Source: Flavobacterium sp.
GTDB taxonomy: Bacteria > Bacteroidota > Bacteroidia > Flavobacteriales > Flavobacteriaceae
DNA: 33,040 bases
Assembly (NCBI GenBank): GCA_015665265.1
Contig: JADFAM010000067.1
Location: forward strand, 1 to 33,040
Direction of reading: 5' to 3'
This document shows, piece by piece, positions 18,402-27,005 of the stretch. The position numbers and the translations under genes are program-made. The notes under the pieces were generated by a model. The model did not search any database, was not told the DNA's origin, and was given only the letters and a program-made list of their open reading frames with translations. Each line of letters opens with the position of its first letter. Position 1 is the first letter of the stretch.

Positions 18402-19223
18402 ATGCGAAAAATTAAGATTTTAACACTAATTTTATCCGTTTCACTATTATTAAATTCATGTGGGGAATATGCCCGTACTGTAGGTAAAGGGTCTATGACG
18501 GAAAGATATAAGTTAGCTGTAAAAAAATATGAAGCCAAAGAATATGCAAAGGCTTTAAGATTGTTTGAATTAATTACACCCTCATACAGAGGTAAGCCAC
18601 AAATGGAGCGTATTCAATTTATGGTAGCACAATCAAATTTTAATGAAAAAAACTATGCTACCGCTGCTTATTATTTTGACAGATTTACAAACAATTACCC
18701 TAATAGTTCAAAAAAAGAAGAGGCAGCCTTTTTATCTGCTTACAGTTATAAATTAGCTTCTCCAGCATCCAGTCTAGATCAAACAGATACCAATAAAGCT
18801 ATTGTAGCTTTTCAAATGTTTATAAATACCTATCCAGATTCCGAAAGATTGGCTGAAGCAAATAATCATTACAGAGAATTACAGTTTAAACTAGAAACAA
18901 AAGCTTTTGAAATTGGAAAAACCTACTACAAAACTGCCCAAACAGATTTTAGAAATTATAAATCGGCAATTGTAGCTTTTGATAATTTAATAAATGATTA
19001 TTTAGGAACAAAATTAAAAGAAGAAGCTTTGTATTTCAGATTTAAAGCTTTTCATGATTTGGTTATAGTAAGTACTGAAAGAAAAAAACCAAATAGGATT
19101 AAAGATGCTAAAGCAGCATACGATAAGTTAGTGAGAAACTTTCCGGAATCTAAATTTTTAAAAGATTCAGATAAGTTATTATTAGAAATAAAAAACGAAG
19201 AAAAACAGTTAGTAAAGAGTTAA
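18402..19223 (+). CDS. bamD: BamD, outer-membrane protein assembly lipoprotein
   Basis: A 273 aa lipoprotein (signal ending LLLNSC, Cys20) of the BAM complex that inserts beta-barrel proteins in the outer membrane. It consists of about five TPR-like repeats. YKLAVKKYEAKEYAKALRLFE and FNEKNYATAAYYFDRFTNNYP are typical first repeats; later ones are AIVAFQMFINTYPDS and AYDKLVRNFPES. Length is normal. It heads the plus-strand run bamD-rpoZ-coaBC-DUF4835, with 2 bases to rpoZ. The promoter abuts the ATG. Confidence 0.94.
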   Translation: MRKIKILTLILSVSLLLNSCGEYARTVGKGSMTERYKLAVKKYEAKEYAKALRLFELITPSYRGKPQMERIQFMVAQSNFNEKNYATAAYYFDRFTNNYPNSSKKEEAAFLSAYSYKLASPASSLDQTDTNKAIVAFQMFINTYPDSERLAEANNHYRELQFKLETKAFEIGKTYYKTAQTDFRNYKSAIVAFDNLINDYLGTKLKEEALYFRFKAFHDLVIVSTERKKPNRIKDAKAAYDKLVRNFPESKFLKDSDKLLLEIKNEEKQLVKS

Positions 19224-19225
19224 TT

Positions 19226-19546
19226 ATGAATTATAAAGAAACAAAAGCTCCTGTAACAACAGTCACTTATGATAAAGATATCGTAGAATCTCAAACAGAG
19301 AATATTTATGAGGCTATCTCTATCATATCTAAAAGAGCAGTTCAAATTAATACTGATTTAAAAACAGAATTAGTTGAGAAATTAGAGGAATTTGCTACTT
19401 ACAATGATAGTTTAGAAGAAGTTTTCGAAAACAAAGAACAGATTGAAGTATCAAAGTTTTATGAAAAATTACCGAAACCTACTGCAATAGCTGTAGATGA
19501 ATGGTTAGATGGTAAAGTTTACCATAGAACACCAGATACTGAGTAA
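19226..19546 (+). CDS. rpoZ: RNA polymerase omega subunit, Bacteroidota Rpb6-like type
   Basis: A 106 aa small subunit that helps assemble RNA polymerase. The recognisable core is ENIYEAISIISKRAVQIN, the omega/Rpb6 helix containing an (S/A)xRA motif. The C-terminal half, ending KPTAIAVDEWLDGKVYHR, is characteristic of Bacteroidota members. The start follows bamD by 2 bases and the stop overlaps coaBC by 1 base (TAATG), which supports an operon. The assignment rests on family resemblance plus this gene order. Confidence 0.85.
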   Translation: MNYKETKAPVTTVTYDKDIVESQTENIYEAISIISKRAVQINTDLKTELVEKLEEFATYNDSLEEVFENKEQIEVSKFYEKLPKPTAIAVDEWLDGKVYHRTPDTE

Positions 19547-20757
19547 TGTCTATTTTAAGCGGTAAAAAAATTCTTCTTGGCATTACTGCCGGGATAGCCG
19601 CTTACAAGACGGCCAGTTTGGTCCGTTTATTTATAAAGTCTGGGGCAGAAGTTCAGGTTATTATGACACCTGTCTCTAAAGATTTTATTACACCCTTAAC
19701 TCTTTCCACACTGTCAAAAAATCCTGTTCATTCTTCTTTTTACAGCAAAGAAGAAGAAAACGAATTATGGAATAATCATGTAGAGCTCGGACTTTGGGCA
19801 GATTTTATGCTCATAGCACCGGCAACCGCAAATACATTATCTAAAATGTCTAGTGGCACCTGTGATAATCTATTAATTGCCACCTACCTGTCTGCAAAAT
19901 GTCCAGTATACTTTGCACCTGCCATGGATTTAGACATGTATAAACACCCTTCAACAATAACAAGTTTAGACAAGCTTCAGTCATTTGAGAACAAAATGAT
20001 TCCAGTTACTAGTGGAGAATTGGCAAGTGGTTTGGTTGGTGAAGGAAGAATGGCAGAACCACAAGATATCTTGGCTTTTATAGAAAATGATATTTTATCT
20101 ACGTTACCGTTAAGAGGTAAAAAAATATTAATCACTGCCGGGCCAACCTACGAAGCCATAGATCCTGTAAGATTTATTGGAAACCATTCTTCTGGAAAAA
20201 TGGGATTTGAAATAGCTAAAGCTGCTGCCAATCTTGGAGCTGAAGTATTTTTAATAGCTGGACCCAGTGAAGAACAAGTAAATAATACGCTTATAAAAAG
20301 AATAAATGTGGTGACCGCTGAAGAAATGTATGAAGCTTGTCATCGCTATTTTTCCGAGGTAACTATTGCTATTTTATCTGCTGCAGTTGCAGATTATAAG
20401 CCAAAAAATATAGCTACTGACAAAATAAAAAAGAAAGATACCACGTTAGAGTTGGAGTTATCTCCTACTAAAGATATTTTAGCTTCTCTAGGAGCTATTA
20501 AGCAACATCAATACCTGGTGGGATTTGCCCTAGAGACTAGTAATGAAATTGAAAATGCACTCTCTAAATTAGAAAGAAAAAATTTAGATGCCATTGTTTT
20601 AAATTCTTTAAAAGATGAAGGTGCAGGATTTGCTTCAGATACTAATAAAGTTACTTTTATAGATAAAAAGCAAGATCAAGTACATTTTGAATTGAAATCA
20701 AAAACAGCGGTAGCCAAAGATATTATGAATGAAATTTTAAATAAATTAGATGCGTAG
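19546..20757 (+). CDS. coaBC: CoaBC, bifunctional phosphopantothenoylcysteine synthetase/decarboxylase
   Basis: A 403 aa bifunctional enzyme for two steps of coenzyme A synthesis. The N-terminal flavoprotein decarboxylase (CoaC, about 1-185) shows GITAGIAAYK, NHVELGLWADFMLIAPATANT with the catalytic His78, and FAPAMDLDMYKHP. The C-terminal synthetase (CoaB, about 190-403) shows ITAGPTYEAIDPVRFIGNHS (195-214), SSGKMG and AAVADYKPK. Length is normal. It overlaps rpoZ by 1 base and the DUF4835 gene by 8 bases, so it is translationally coupled on both sides. Confidence 0.96.
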   Translation: MSILSGKKILLGITAGIAAYKTASLVRLFIKSGAEVQVIMTPVSKDFITPLTLSTLSKNPVHSSFYSKEEENELWNNHVELGLWADFMLIAPATANTLSKMSSGTCDNLLIATYLSAKCPVYFAPAMDLDMYKHPSTITSLDKLQSFENKMIPVTSGELASGLVGEGRMAEPQDILAFIENDILSTLPLRGKKILITAGPTYEAIDPVRFIGNHSSGKMGFEIAKAAANLGAEVFLIAGPSEEQVNNTLIKRINVVTAEEMYEACHRYFSEVTIAILSAAVADYKPKNIATDKIKKKDTTLELELSPTKDILASLGAIKQHQYLVGFALETSNEIENALSKLERKNLDAIVLNSLKDEGAGFASDTNKVTFIDKKQDQVHFELKSKTAVAKDIMNEILNKLDA

Positions 20758-21637
20758 AATACTTTTATTTTTTATTTTTTTATCATCTATAACAATTTCT
20801 TCCCAAGAATTAAATTGTCAGGTGACTGTTAATTTTGATCAAGTTTCAGGATCAAATAGACAAGTCTTTACAACTCTAGAAACAGCTATTTCAGAGTTTG
20901 TAAATCAAAAAAAATGGACAGATAAAACTGTAAAATCCCAAGAACGTATTAATTGTGCTATCAATATTATTATAACCAAAAGAGATAACAATCTTTTTGA
21001 AGGATCTATACAAATCCAGTCTACAAGACCAGTTTATGGAACCTCTTATGAGACACCAGTTCTAAATATAAGGGATAATGACTTTAATTTTAAGTACAAC
21101 GAATTTGATCAGTTCATTTATAACCCAACTAGATTTGATTCTAACTTAATTTCTACGATTGTTTTTTATACATATATTATTTTAGGAGTAGATGCAGATA
21201 GCTTTGCTTTAAACGGTGGTGAAACTTATCTAAAAGAAGCAGAAAATGTAACGCTTCTAGCACAGCAGAGTGGTCTTGCAGCTTGGTCTAACCAAGTGGG
21301 GGTTCAAAATAGATTTCAGATGATAGATAATCTATTATCACCTGGCCTAAATCAGTTTCGATCTGTAATCTATAACTACCATAGAAAAGGCCTAGACGAA
21401 CTAACTGGAGATGCAAAAATTGCAAAACAAAGCCTTGAAAATACCATTATAACATTAGACAGGCTCTTTAATAAAGTGATAGGAAACCCATTGTTAAGAT
21501 TATTTTTTGATGCCAAAGCAGACGAAATTGTAAACCTCTATTCAGATGGGCCTAATACTAGAAGCAAACAACGTTTACTTGCGGTGCTTCAAAAAATATC
21601 TCCAAATAACAGTTCTAAGTGGCGTAAGATAAATTAA
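20750..21637 (+). CDS. DUF4835 family exported protein
   Basis: A 295 aa exported protein of a Bacteroidota-specific family with unknown function. The signal peptide (about 1-18, ending ISSQ) is followed by ELNCQVTVNFDQVSGSN, the family's usual opening. The middle holds FKYNEFDQFIYNPTRFDSNLISTIVFYTYIILG (about 124-156 in outline), and the C-terminus contains PLLRLFFDAKADEIVNLYS. There are no enzyme motifs and no lipobox. Its frequent place beside coaBC and bamD suggests an envelope role, by context only. It overlaps coaBC by 8 bases. Confidence 0.85.
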   Translation: MRRILLFFIFLSSITISSQELNCQVTVNFDQVSGSNRQVFTTLETAISEFVNQKKWTDKTVKSQERINCAINIIITKRDNNLFEGSIQIQSTRPVYGTSYETPVLNIRDNDFNFKYNEFDQFIYNPTRFDSNLISTIVFYTYIILGVDADSFALNGGETYLKEAENVTLLAQQSGLAAWSNQVGVQNRFQMIDNLLSPGLNQFRSVIYNYHRKGLDELTGDAKIAKQSLENTIITLDRLFNKVIGNPLLRLFFDAKADEIVNLYSDGPNTRSKQRLLAVLQKISPNNSSKWRKIN

Positions 21638-21705
21638 TTGTCTACCAAGTTTTGTATTTCAGTTTCTTTATAGAACATAGTTCTGCATTACTACGAACTT
21701 TAACT

Positions 21706-21723
21706 ATAGATTAGCTAATCTAT
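21706..21723. repeat. Perfect 18-bp palindrome between DUF4835 and the acylase gene
   Basis: ATAGATTAGCTAATCTAT equals its own reverse complement. A smaller dyad, AGAAC-ATA-GTTCT, lies at 21672-21684. There is no following T-tract, so it is not a standard terminator; it could be an operator for the acylase gene 63 bases downstream, or a weak hairpin ending the bamD operon. Confidence 0.45.
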
Positions 21724-21785
21724 CATTACCAACTATTTTTATGTTCATTATATTATAATTATCTTCCATAAAATTATAGTCACTT

Positions 21786-24203
21786 ATGAATGTTACACAT
21801 TTCTTTCGTCTTTTAAATAAAGAAGGTCTTATTAGAATATACCCTATTCGTTTAGTTTCAATACTTGTAATCTTTATTTTTTTCACTTCATGTACCCCAA
21901 AAAAACAACTTGAATTAATAGATAAAGTTGAGGTCTTAAGAGACAAGCATGGGATCAATCATATCTATGCTAATAATCAACAAGATCTTTTTTTTATGCA
22001 AGGCTATTTAGCTGCAAAAGACAGACTTTTTCAATTTGAAGTTTGGAGAAGACAGGCCACAGGTACTGTTGCAGAAATTTTTGGAGAATCTGAATTAAAA
22101 AGAGATATTGGTACCAGACTTTTTAAGTTCAGAGGAGATATAAAAGAGGAATTAAATCATTATCACGAAGATGGCTATGAAATTATTAGCTCCTACACAA
22201 ACGGAATAAATGCATACATAGAAGAAGTAAAAAACCAATCAGAGAAACTTCCTGTAGAGTTTACATTACTTAATATTCAACCAGAATTTTGGACGCCAGC
22301 AGATGTTATTTCTAGACATCAAGGACTTTTAGGAAATATTGGTCAAGAATTAAATATTGGGAGAGCAGTTTCTAGAATTGGTGAAGACAAGGTAAAAGAA
22401 TTGTTGTGGCTTCATCCTAAAGATCCCTCTTTAAAACTTCATATGAAAATTAGAAAAGAAGATTTAGACCAAGACATACTGGAGCTGTATAATGCCTATA
22501 GAACTCCAATTAAATTCAAAAAAGAGTATCTACAAGAGAAGTTTCAGAAAAAAGAAGCAATAGCCATTTCATTTTCAGATAAAGTAGAAGATACAGAAGA
22601 TGAATTTAGTATAGGGAGTAACAATTGGGCTATCTCTGGAAATAAATCATTTAACGGATCTCCTATTTTAGCCAATGATCCTCATAGAAGTATTGTAGCT
22701 CCATCATTAAGATACCTCACCCATTTGGTGGCACCTGGTTGGAATGTTATTGGAGGAGGAGAGCCAGAAATTCCAGGAATTTCCATAGGTCATAATGGTT
22801 ATGGGGCTTGGGGCTTAACCGTTTTTAGAACAGATGCTGAAGATTTGTATGTGTATGAGATAAATCCTAAAAATTCAAAACAGTATTGGCATCAAGGAGA
22901 GTGGTTAGATTTTAAAGAAATAAAAGAAACTATTTCTGTAAAAGGAAAAGAAAATCAGGAAATAGTGTTGCAGTATTCTATTCATGGCCCTGTCACTTTT
23001 GTAGATGAAAAAAGAAATAGAGCATATGCCGTAAAATGTGGATGGTTAGAGGTAGGAGGGTCTCCCTATCTAGCTTCTTTACGCATGAATCAATCTCAAT
23101 CGTGGGAAGAATTTAGAGAAGCTTGTAGTTACAGTCATATCCCAGGAGAAAATATGGTATGGGCAGATAAGGACGGCACCATTGGATGGCAGGCAGTTGG
23201 CATTGCCCCCATTAGAAACACCCATAGTGGGCTAGTTCCTGTTCTAGGTGATGGAAGTTATGAATGGGATGGATATCTACCCATTAAAGAAAAGCCTAAT
23301 GTTGTAAACCCCTCTAGTGGTTTCTTCGCCTCTGCCAATCAAAATGTGACACCAGCTTCCTACAAAAAATGGAATGCCATTGGTTTTTCATGGTCAGATC
23401 CTTACAGAGGTGATCGAGTAAATAGTGTACTTTCTGATAAGTCTAGAAATAAATTTACGATGCAAGACATGATGGATTTACAAGTAGATTATCATTCTTT
23501 ACCTTCAAAGGAGTTGATAAAAATGATAGATCAGACTTCATTAGATCCAGCTAATAAAAAATATTTTGAAATGCTTCTTGCTTGGAATAATAAACTCACA
23601 GCAACTTCTGTTGAAGCTGCCATTTATGTAAATTGGGAACGAACTATCATTAGAGAGTTTCATGATAAATATGTACCAAAGAATGTAAAAGGCTTATTAA
23701 ATATTCAACTATTTAAAATAATTGAGAGAATAAACAAGTCACCTACAAAAGAACGTGATGAATTTTTAAAAAATACTTTTATAACTTCTAATAAAGAGCT
23801 AAAATCTAAATTTGGAACTGAGACTAGTAACTGGCTTTACGGTCAACAAGAATACAAACACATAAAGATAAAACACCCACTTGAACATGTAGTGAATGAC
23901 TCAATTTATAAGTTGGTAAGCTTTAAAACTTATCCAAGAGGAGGAAATGCCTACACACCCGGTTCCTCTGGATCTAATTTACGTCAGTCTTCTGGAGCAA
24001 GTTTTAGAGTAGTAATAGATACAAAGGATTGGGACAATTCTGTAGCATCAAACTCACCAGGGCAATCTGGAAACCCTAACAGTAATTTTTATAGAAATTT
24101 ATATGAAGATTGGTCAAATGACAGGTTTTTTGAATTGTACTACAGTAAAGAAAAAATAAAGTCGAATCTTCATAGTAAAGAGGTGTATTACCCAAAAAAA
24201 TAA
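21786..24203 (+). CDS. Penicillin acylase family lipoprotein (Ntn hydrolase)
   Basis: An 805 aa precursor of the penicillin/acyl-homoserine-lactone acylase family, which cleaves amide bonds. Cys36 in FFTSC is a lipobox. The alpha-chain region is about 45-270 (VEVLRDKHGINHIYA, FMQGYLAAKDRLFQFEVWRRQATG). The self-processing site is IGSNNWAISG, with the presumed N-terminal nucleophile Ser278 after Gly277. The beta chain follows, with ILANDPH, IPGISIGHNGYGAWGLT and SANQNVTP. Length and motifs are intact. The substrate is not defined by sequence; candidates are N-acyl signals or amide-linked debris. The 22-residue stretch before the hydrophobic core is long, but no other Met is available. Confidence 0.93.
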   Translation: MNVTHFFRLLNKEGLIRIYPIRLVSILVIFIFFTSCTPKKQLELIDKVEVLRDKHGINHIYANNQQDLFFMQGYLAAKDRLFQFEVWRRQATGTVAEIFGESELKRDIGTRLFKFRGDIKEELNHYHEDGYEIISSYTNGINAYIEEVKNQSEKLPVEFTLLNIQPEFWTPADVISRHQGLLGNIGQELNIGRAVSRIGEDKVKELLWLHPKDPSLKLHMKIRKEDLDQDILELYNAYRTPIKFKKEYLQEKFQKKEAIAISFSDKVEDTEDEFSIGSNNWAISGNKSFNGSPILANDPHRSIVAPSLRYLTHLVAPGWNVIGGGEPEIPGISIGHNGYGAWGLTVFRTDAEDLYVYEINPKNSKQYWHQGEWLDFKEIKETISVKGKENQEIVLQYSIHGPVTFVDEKRNRAYAVKCGWLEVGGSPYLASLRMNQSQSWEEFREACSYSHIPGENMVWADKDGTIGWQAVGIAPIRNTHSGLVPVLGDGSYEWDGYLPIKEKPNVVNPSSGFFASANQNVTPASYKKWNAIGFSWSDPYRGDRVNSVLSDKSRNKFTMQDMMDLQVDYHSLPSKELIKMIDQTSLDPANKKYFEMLLAWNNKLTATSVEAAIYVNWERTIIREFHDKYVPKNVKGLLNIQLFKIIERINKSPTKERDEFLKNTFITSNKELKSKFGTETSNWLYGQQEYKHIKIKHPLEHVVNDSIYKLVSFKTYPRGGNAYTPGSSGSNLRQSSGASFRVVIDTKDWDNSVASNSPGQSGNPNSNFYRNLYEDWSNDRFFELYYSKEKIKSNLHSKEVYYPKK

Positions 24204-24231
24204 TTACATTTAGTTTTTAAAATTATTAAAA

Positions 24232-25884
24232 TTGTTATCATCTATTTCCATAAAAAATTATGCTTTAATCAATGAATTACACATTGATTTTTCTTCGGGT
24301 CTTTCAATAATTACAGGAGAAACTGGAGCAGGTAAATCAATTTTATTAGGAGCACTTGGCTTGGTTTTAGGTAATAGAGCAGATTCATCTTCATTAAAAA
24401 ATACTACTACAAAGTGTGTGGTTGAGGCCATTATATCTATAGATACCTATAATTTACAAGATTTTTTTGAAACAGAAGATATAGATTATGAGAGTAATAC
24501 TATTTTAAGAAGAGAAATTCTTCCTTCTGGAAAATCTAGAGCTTTTGTAAATGATACGCCTGTAACTCTTTTGGTTTTAACAGCACTAAGGGCTAGACTC
24601 ATTGATATTCATTCGCAACATCAAACCCTTCAAGTTTCTGACCAGCAGTTTCAATTTCAGTTAATGGATGCTGTTGCCAATAATGAAAGTAAATTAGCTT
24701 CCTATAAGAGTGGATTAGCTAGTTACACTAAAGAAAAGAAGAGACTTGAGGAAATTCAACTAGCTCAAAGAGAGGCTAGTCTTCAATACGATTATAATTC
24801 TCATTTATACAATGAACTACTTGAAGCCAAACTAGTAGATGATGAACAAGAGTTGTTGGAGGAAAAGTTAGATAAAATAAATAATGTAGAAGAAATTAAA
24901 CAAAATTTATCAGAAGCACTCCAACTAACAACTGATGAAAATATTGGAATTCAAAACCTATTGTTTTCATTAGAGCAAAAGCTAGCTAAAATAGCATCCT
25001 ATTCTGGAGAATATCAAGAACTTTTAGATAGAATTTCTAGTGTAAAAATTGAATCAGATGATATTATTGGAGAAATAGAAACGGCCTACGAATCGGTAGA
25101 TTTTAATCCAACAGAAGCAGAGCAATTAAATAATCGATTGCAATTGATCTATAATTTGCAAAAGAAACACTACGTCAATACAATTTCAGAGTTATTAACT
25201 ATCCAATCAGAGTTATTTAAAAAAGTTAATACAGTAGAAAATGCCGAACAAAGTTTACTAGACCAAGAAACTATAGTAAAAGGAATAGCAAATAAATTAG
25301 ATGCAGTAGCTTTAAAAATTTCAGATGCTAGAAGTAAAATCATTCTAAAATTATCAAAACAGTTAGCAGATATACTAGTAGATTTAGGAATGCCTCACGC
25401 TCGTTTTCAGATAAAAAACTCACTATCAGAAAATTATTACAAGAACGGAAAAGACAGTTTAGAATTTTTGTTTTCTGCTAATAAAGGAGGGCAATATGGA
25501 GAGTTAAAAAAAGTGGCTTCTGGTGGTGAGTTGTCTAGAGTTATGTTGGCCATTAAAAAGATCTTATCAGAAAACAGTCAGCTGCCAACTATTATTTTTG
25601 ATGAAATAGATAGTGGCGTTTCTGGCGAAATCTCTAATAAAATGGCTCATATCATGTCTCAGATGAGCCAGAAAATGCAAGTAATTACTATTACGCATAT
25701 CCCACAAATTGCTGCTAAAGGAAATCAGCATTACAAGGTGTATAAAGAAGAGTTAAACAATATTACTACTACTAATTTAAAACAATTGTCTGAGGATGAG
25801 AGAATTGTTGAGATTGCAGAAATGCTAAGCGGTAAAACTATTTCAGACAGTGCCCTAACCCATGCTAGAGAGTTGCTAAATTAA
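24232..25884 (+). CDS. recN: RecN, DNA repair ATPase
   Basis: A 550 aa SMC-like protein for double-strand-break repair. Walker A GETGAGKS (29-36) and the ABC signature VASGGELSRVMLAIK (near residue 425) are followed by Walker B TIIFDEIDSGVSG and THIPQIAAKG. A long coiled-coil region (about 165-350) lies between. The start is a TTG at 24232: it yields LSSISIKNYALINEL, the usual N-terminus, and no ATG is nearby. It begins 28 bases after the acylase gene; no promoter of its own is clear. Confidence 0.96.
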   Translation: MLSSISIKNYALINELHIDFSSGLSIITGETGAGKSILLGALGLVLGNRADSSSLKNTTTKCVVEAIISIDTYNLQDFFETEDIDYESNTILRREILPSGKSRAFVNDTPVTLLVLTALRARLIDIHSQHQTLQVSDQQFQFQLMDAVANNESKLASYKSGLASYTKEKKRLEEIQLAQREASLQYDYNSHLYNELLEAKLVDDEQELLEEKLDKINNVEEIKQNLSEALQLTTDENIGIQNLLFSLEQKLAKIASYSGEYQELLDRISSVKIESDDIIGEIETAYESVDFNPTEAEQLNNRLQLIYNLQKKHYVNTISELLTIQSELFKKVNTVENAEQSLLDQETIVKGIANKLDAVALKISDARSKIILKLSKQLADILVDLGMPHARFQIKNSLSENYYKNGKDSLEFLFSANKGGQYGELKKVASGGELSRVMLAIKKILSENSQLPTIIFDEIDSGVSGEISNKMAHIMSQMSQKMQVITITHIPQIAAKGNQHYKVYKEELNNITTTNLKQLSEDERIVEIAEMLSGKTISDSALTHARELLN

Positions 25885-25965
25885 TTGTTGATTTTTTGCA
25901 TTTTAGTAAATTAGGTTTATTCCTAAATAGAGTATTCAAAAATAGAACGATAAAAATTAAACGAT

Positions 25966-25973
25966 TATATTTG
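25966..25973 (+). promoter_or_regulatory. Bacteroidota -7 element (TATATTTG) for fabI
   Basis: Perfect TAnnTTTG match followed by CCC, 30 bases before the fabI ATG. No clear TTG at -33. Confidence 0.65.
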
Positions 25974-26003
25974 CCCACGAATAAAAAACAAACAATTTAA
26001 GAG

Positions 26004-26819
26004 ATGTCTTATAATTTATTAAAAGGTAAAAAGGGAATTATTTTTGGTGCATTAGATGAAAACTCTATTGCCTGGAAAACAGCAGAAAGAGCTCATGAAG
26101 AGGGAGCAGAGTTTGTATTAACAAACGCACCTATAGCCATGAGAATGGGTACTATTAAAGACTTAGCTGCAAAAACAGGGTCTCAAATTATTCCAGCAGA
26201 TGCCACTTCTATGGAAGACTTAGAGAATTTAATTGAACAATCTATGGAAATTTTAGGTGGTAAAATTGATTTTGTATTGCATTCTATTGGTATGTCTGTA
26301 AACGTAAGAAAAGGTAAATTGTATACAGACCCTAAGTATGATTTTACTACCAAAGGCTGGGATGTATCTGCGGTTTCTTTTCATAAAGTAATGAATGTCT
26401 TATATAACAAAGAGTCCATGAGCGAGTGGGGTAGTATAGTAGCCCTAACTTACATGGCAGCCCAACGTGTTTTTCCAGACTATAATGATATGGCAGACAA
26501 TAAAGCCTATTTAGAGAGTATAGCGCGTAGTTTTGGATATTTCTTTGGTAGAGATCATAAAGTAAGAGTTAATACCATTTCTCAATCTCCTACCCCAACT
26601 ACAGCAGGTAGTGGTGTAAAAGGATTTGAAGGGTTTTTAGCCTATGCAGATAAGATGTCTCCATTAGGAAATGCTACAGCATTAGAATGTGCAGACTATA
26701 CCATTTCTTTATTTTCGGATTTAACAAAAAAAGTAACTTTACAGAACTTATTTCATGACGGAGGCTTCTCTAATATGGGAGTAAGTGACGCTGTAATGGA
26801 TAAATTTACAGAAGAATAA
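26004..26819 (+). CDS. fabI: FabI, enoyl-ACP reductase (NADH)
   Basis: A 271 aa short-chain-dehydrogenase-type enzyme that performs the last step of fatty-acid elongation. The nucleotide-binding opening is KKGIIFGALDENSIAWKTA, where FabI has GxxxxxSIAxG/K instead of the normal Rossmann loop. The catalytic Tyr160 and Lys167 stand in DYNDMADNK (Y-x6-K), with a second Tyr150 in LTYMAAQ. The substrate loop SQSPTPTTAGSGVKGF replaces the enterobacterial SAGPIRTLAASGI, a divergent form. It has its own promoter and a strong terminator, so it is a single-gene unit. Confidence 0.95.
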   Translation: MSYNLLKGKKGIIFGALDENSIAWKTAERAHEEGAEFVLTNAPIAMRMGTIKDLAAKTGSQIIPADATSMEDLENLIEQSMEILGGKIDFVLHSIGMSVNVRKGKLYTDPKYDFTTKGWDVSAVSFHKVMNVLYNKESMSEWGSIVALTYMAAQRVFPDYNDMADNKAYLESIARSFGYFFGRDHKVRVNTISQSPTPTTAGSGVKGFEGFLAYADKMSPLGNATALECADYTISLFSDLTKKVTLQNLFHDGGFSNMGVSDAVMDKFTEE

Positions 26820-26844
26820 TTTACATAATATACACAAGAGTGTA

Positions 26845-26883
26845 AATAGGTTTTGATTTTATTAATCAAAACCTATTTTTTTT
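26845..26883 (+). terminator. Factor-independent terminator after fabI
   Basis: A perfect 14-bp stem, AATAGGTTTTGATT (26845-26858) and AATCAAAACCTATT (26864-26877), closes a 5-base loop and is followed by a T-run to 26883. Confidence 0.93.
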
Positions 26884-26897
26884 GCGATATAGTTAAA

Positions 26898-26958
26898 AAA
26901 TAGTGTAATATATTTATAATTATTACTTGTTTTTTGGAATTTACATCAAATAGTGTAA
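26898..26958 (+). repeat. AAATAGTGTAA direct repeat, copies 50 bp apart
   Basis: The 11-mer AAATAGTGTAA occurs at 26898-26908 and 26948-26958, exactly 50 bases apart, in the leader or promoter region of the T9SS-protein gene. A -7-like TAGCTTTT (one mismatch) follows at 26961. A regulator site is possible; chance in AT-rich DNA cannot be excluded. Confidence 0.4.
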
Positions 26959-27005
26959 CTTAGCTTTTTAACAAAAAATTAAGAAATTAACTAAAACCAA
27001 ATTTT

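Noticed and set aside
21704-21958. 84 aa minus-strand reading frame over the acylase start
   Set aside because: It has no family resemblance, covers a clear lipoprotein signal on the other strand, and looks like a shadow of AT-rich coding sequence.
21786-24203. Antibiotic-resistance gene (penicillin acylase)
   Set aside because: The family name reflects an assay substrate; most members act on other amides, so resistance is not supported.
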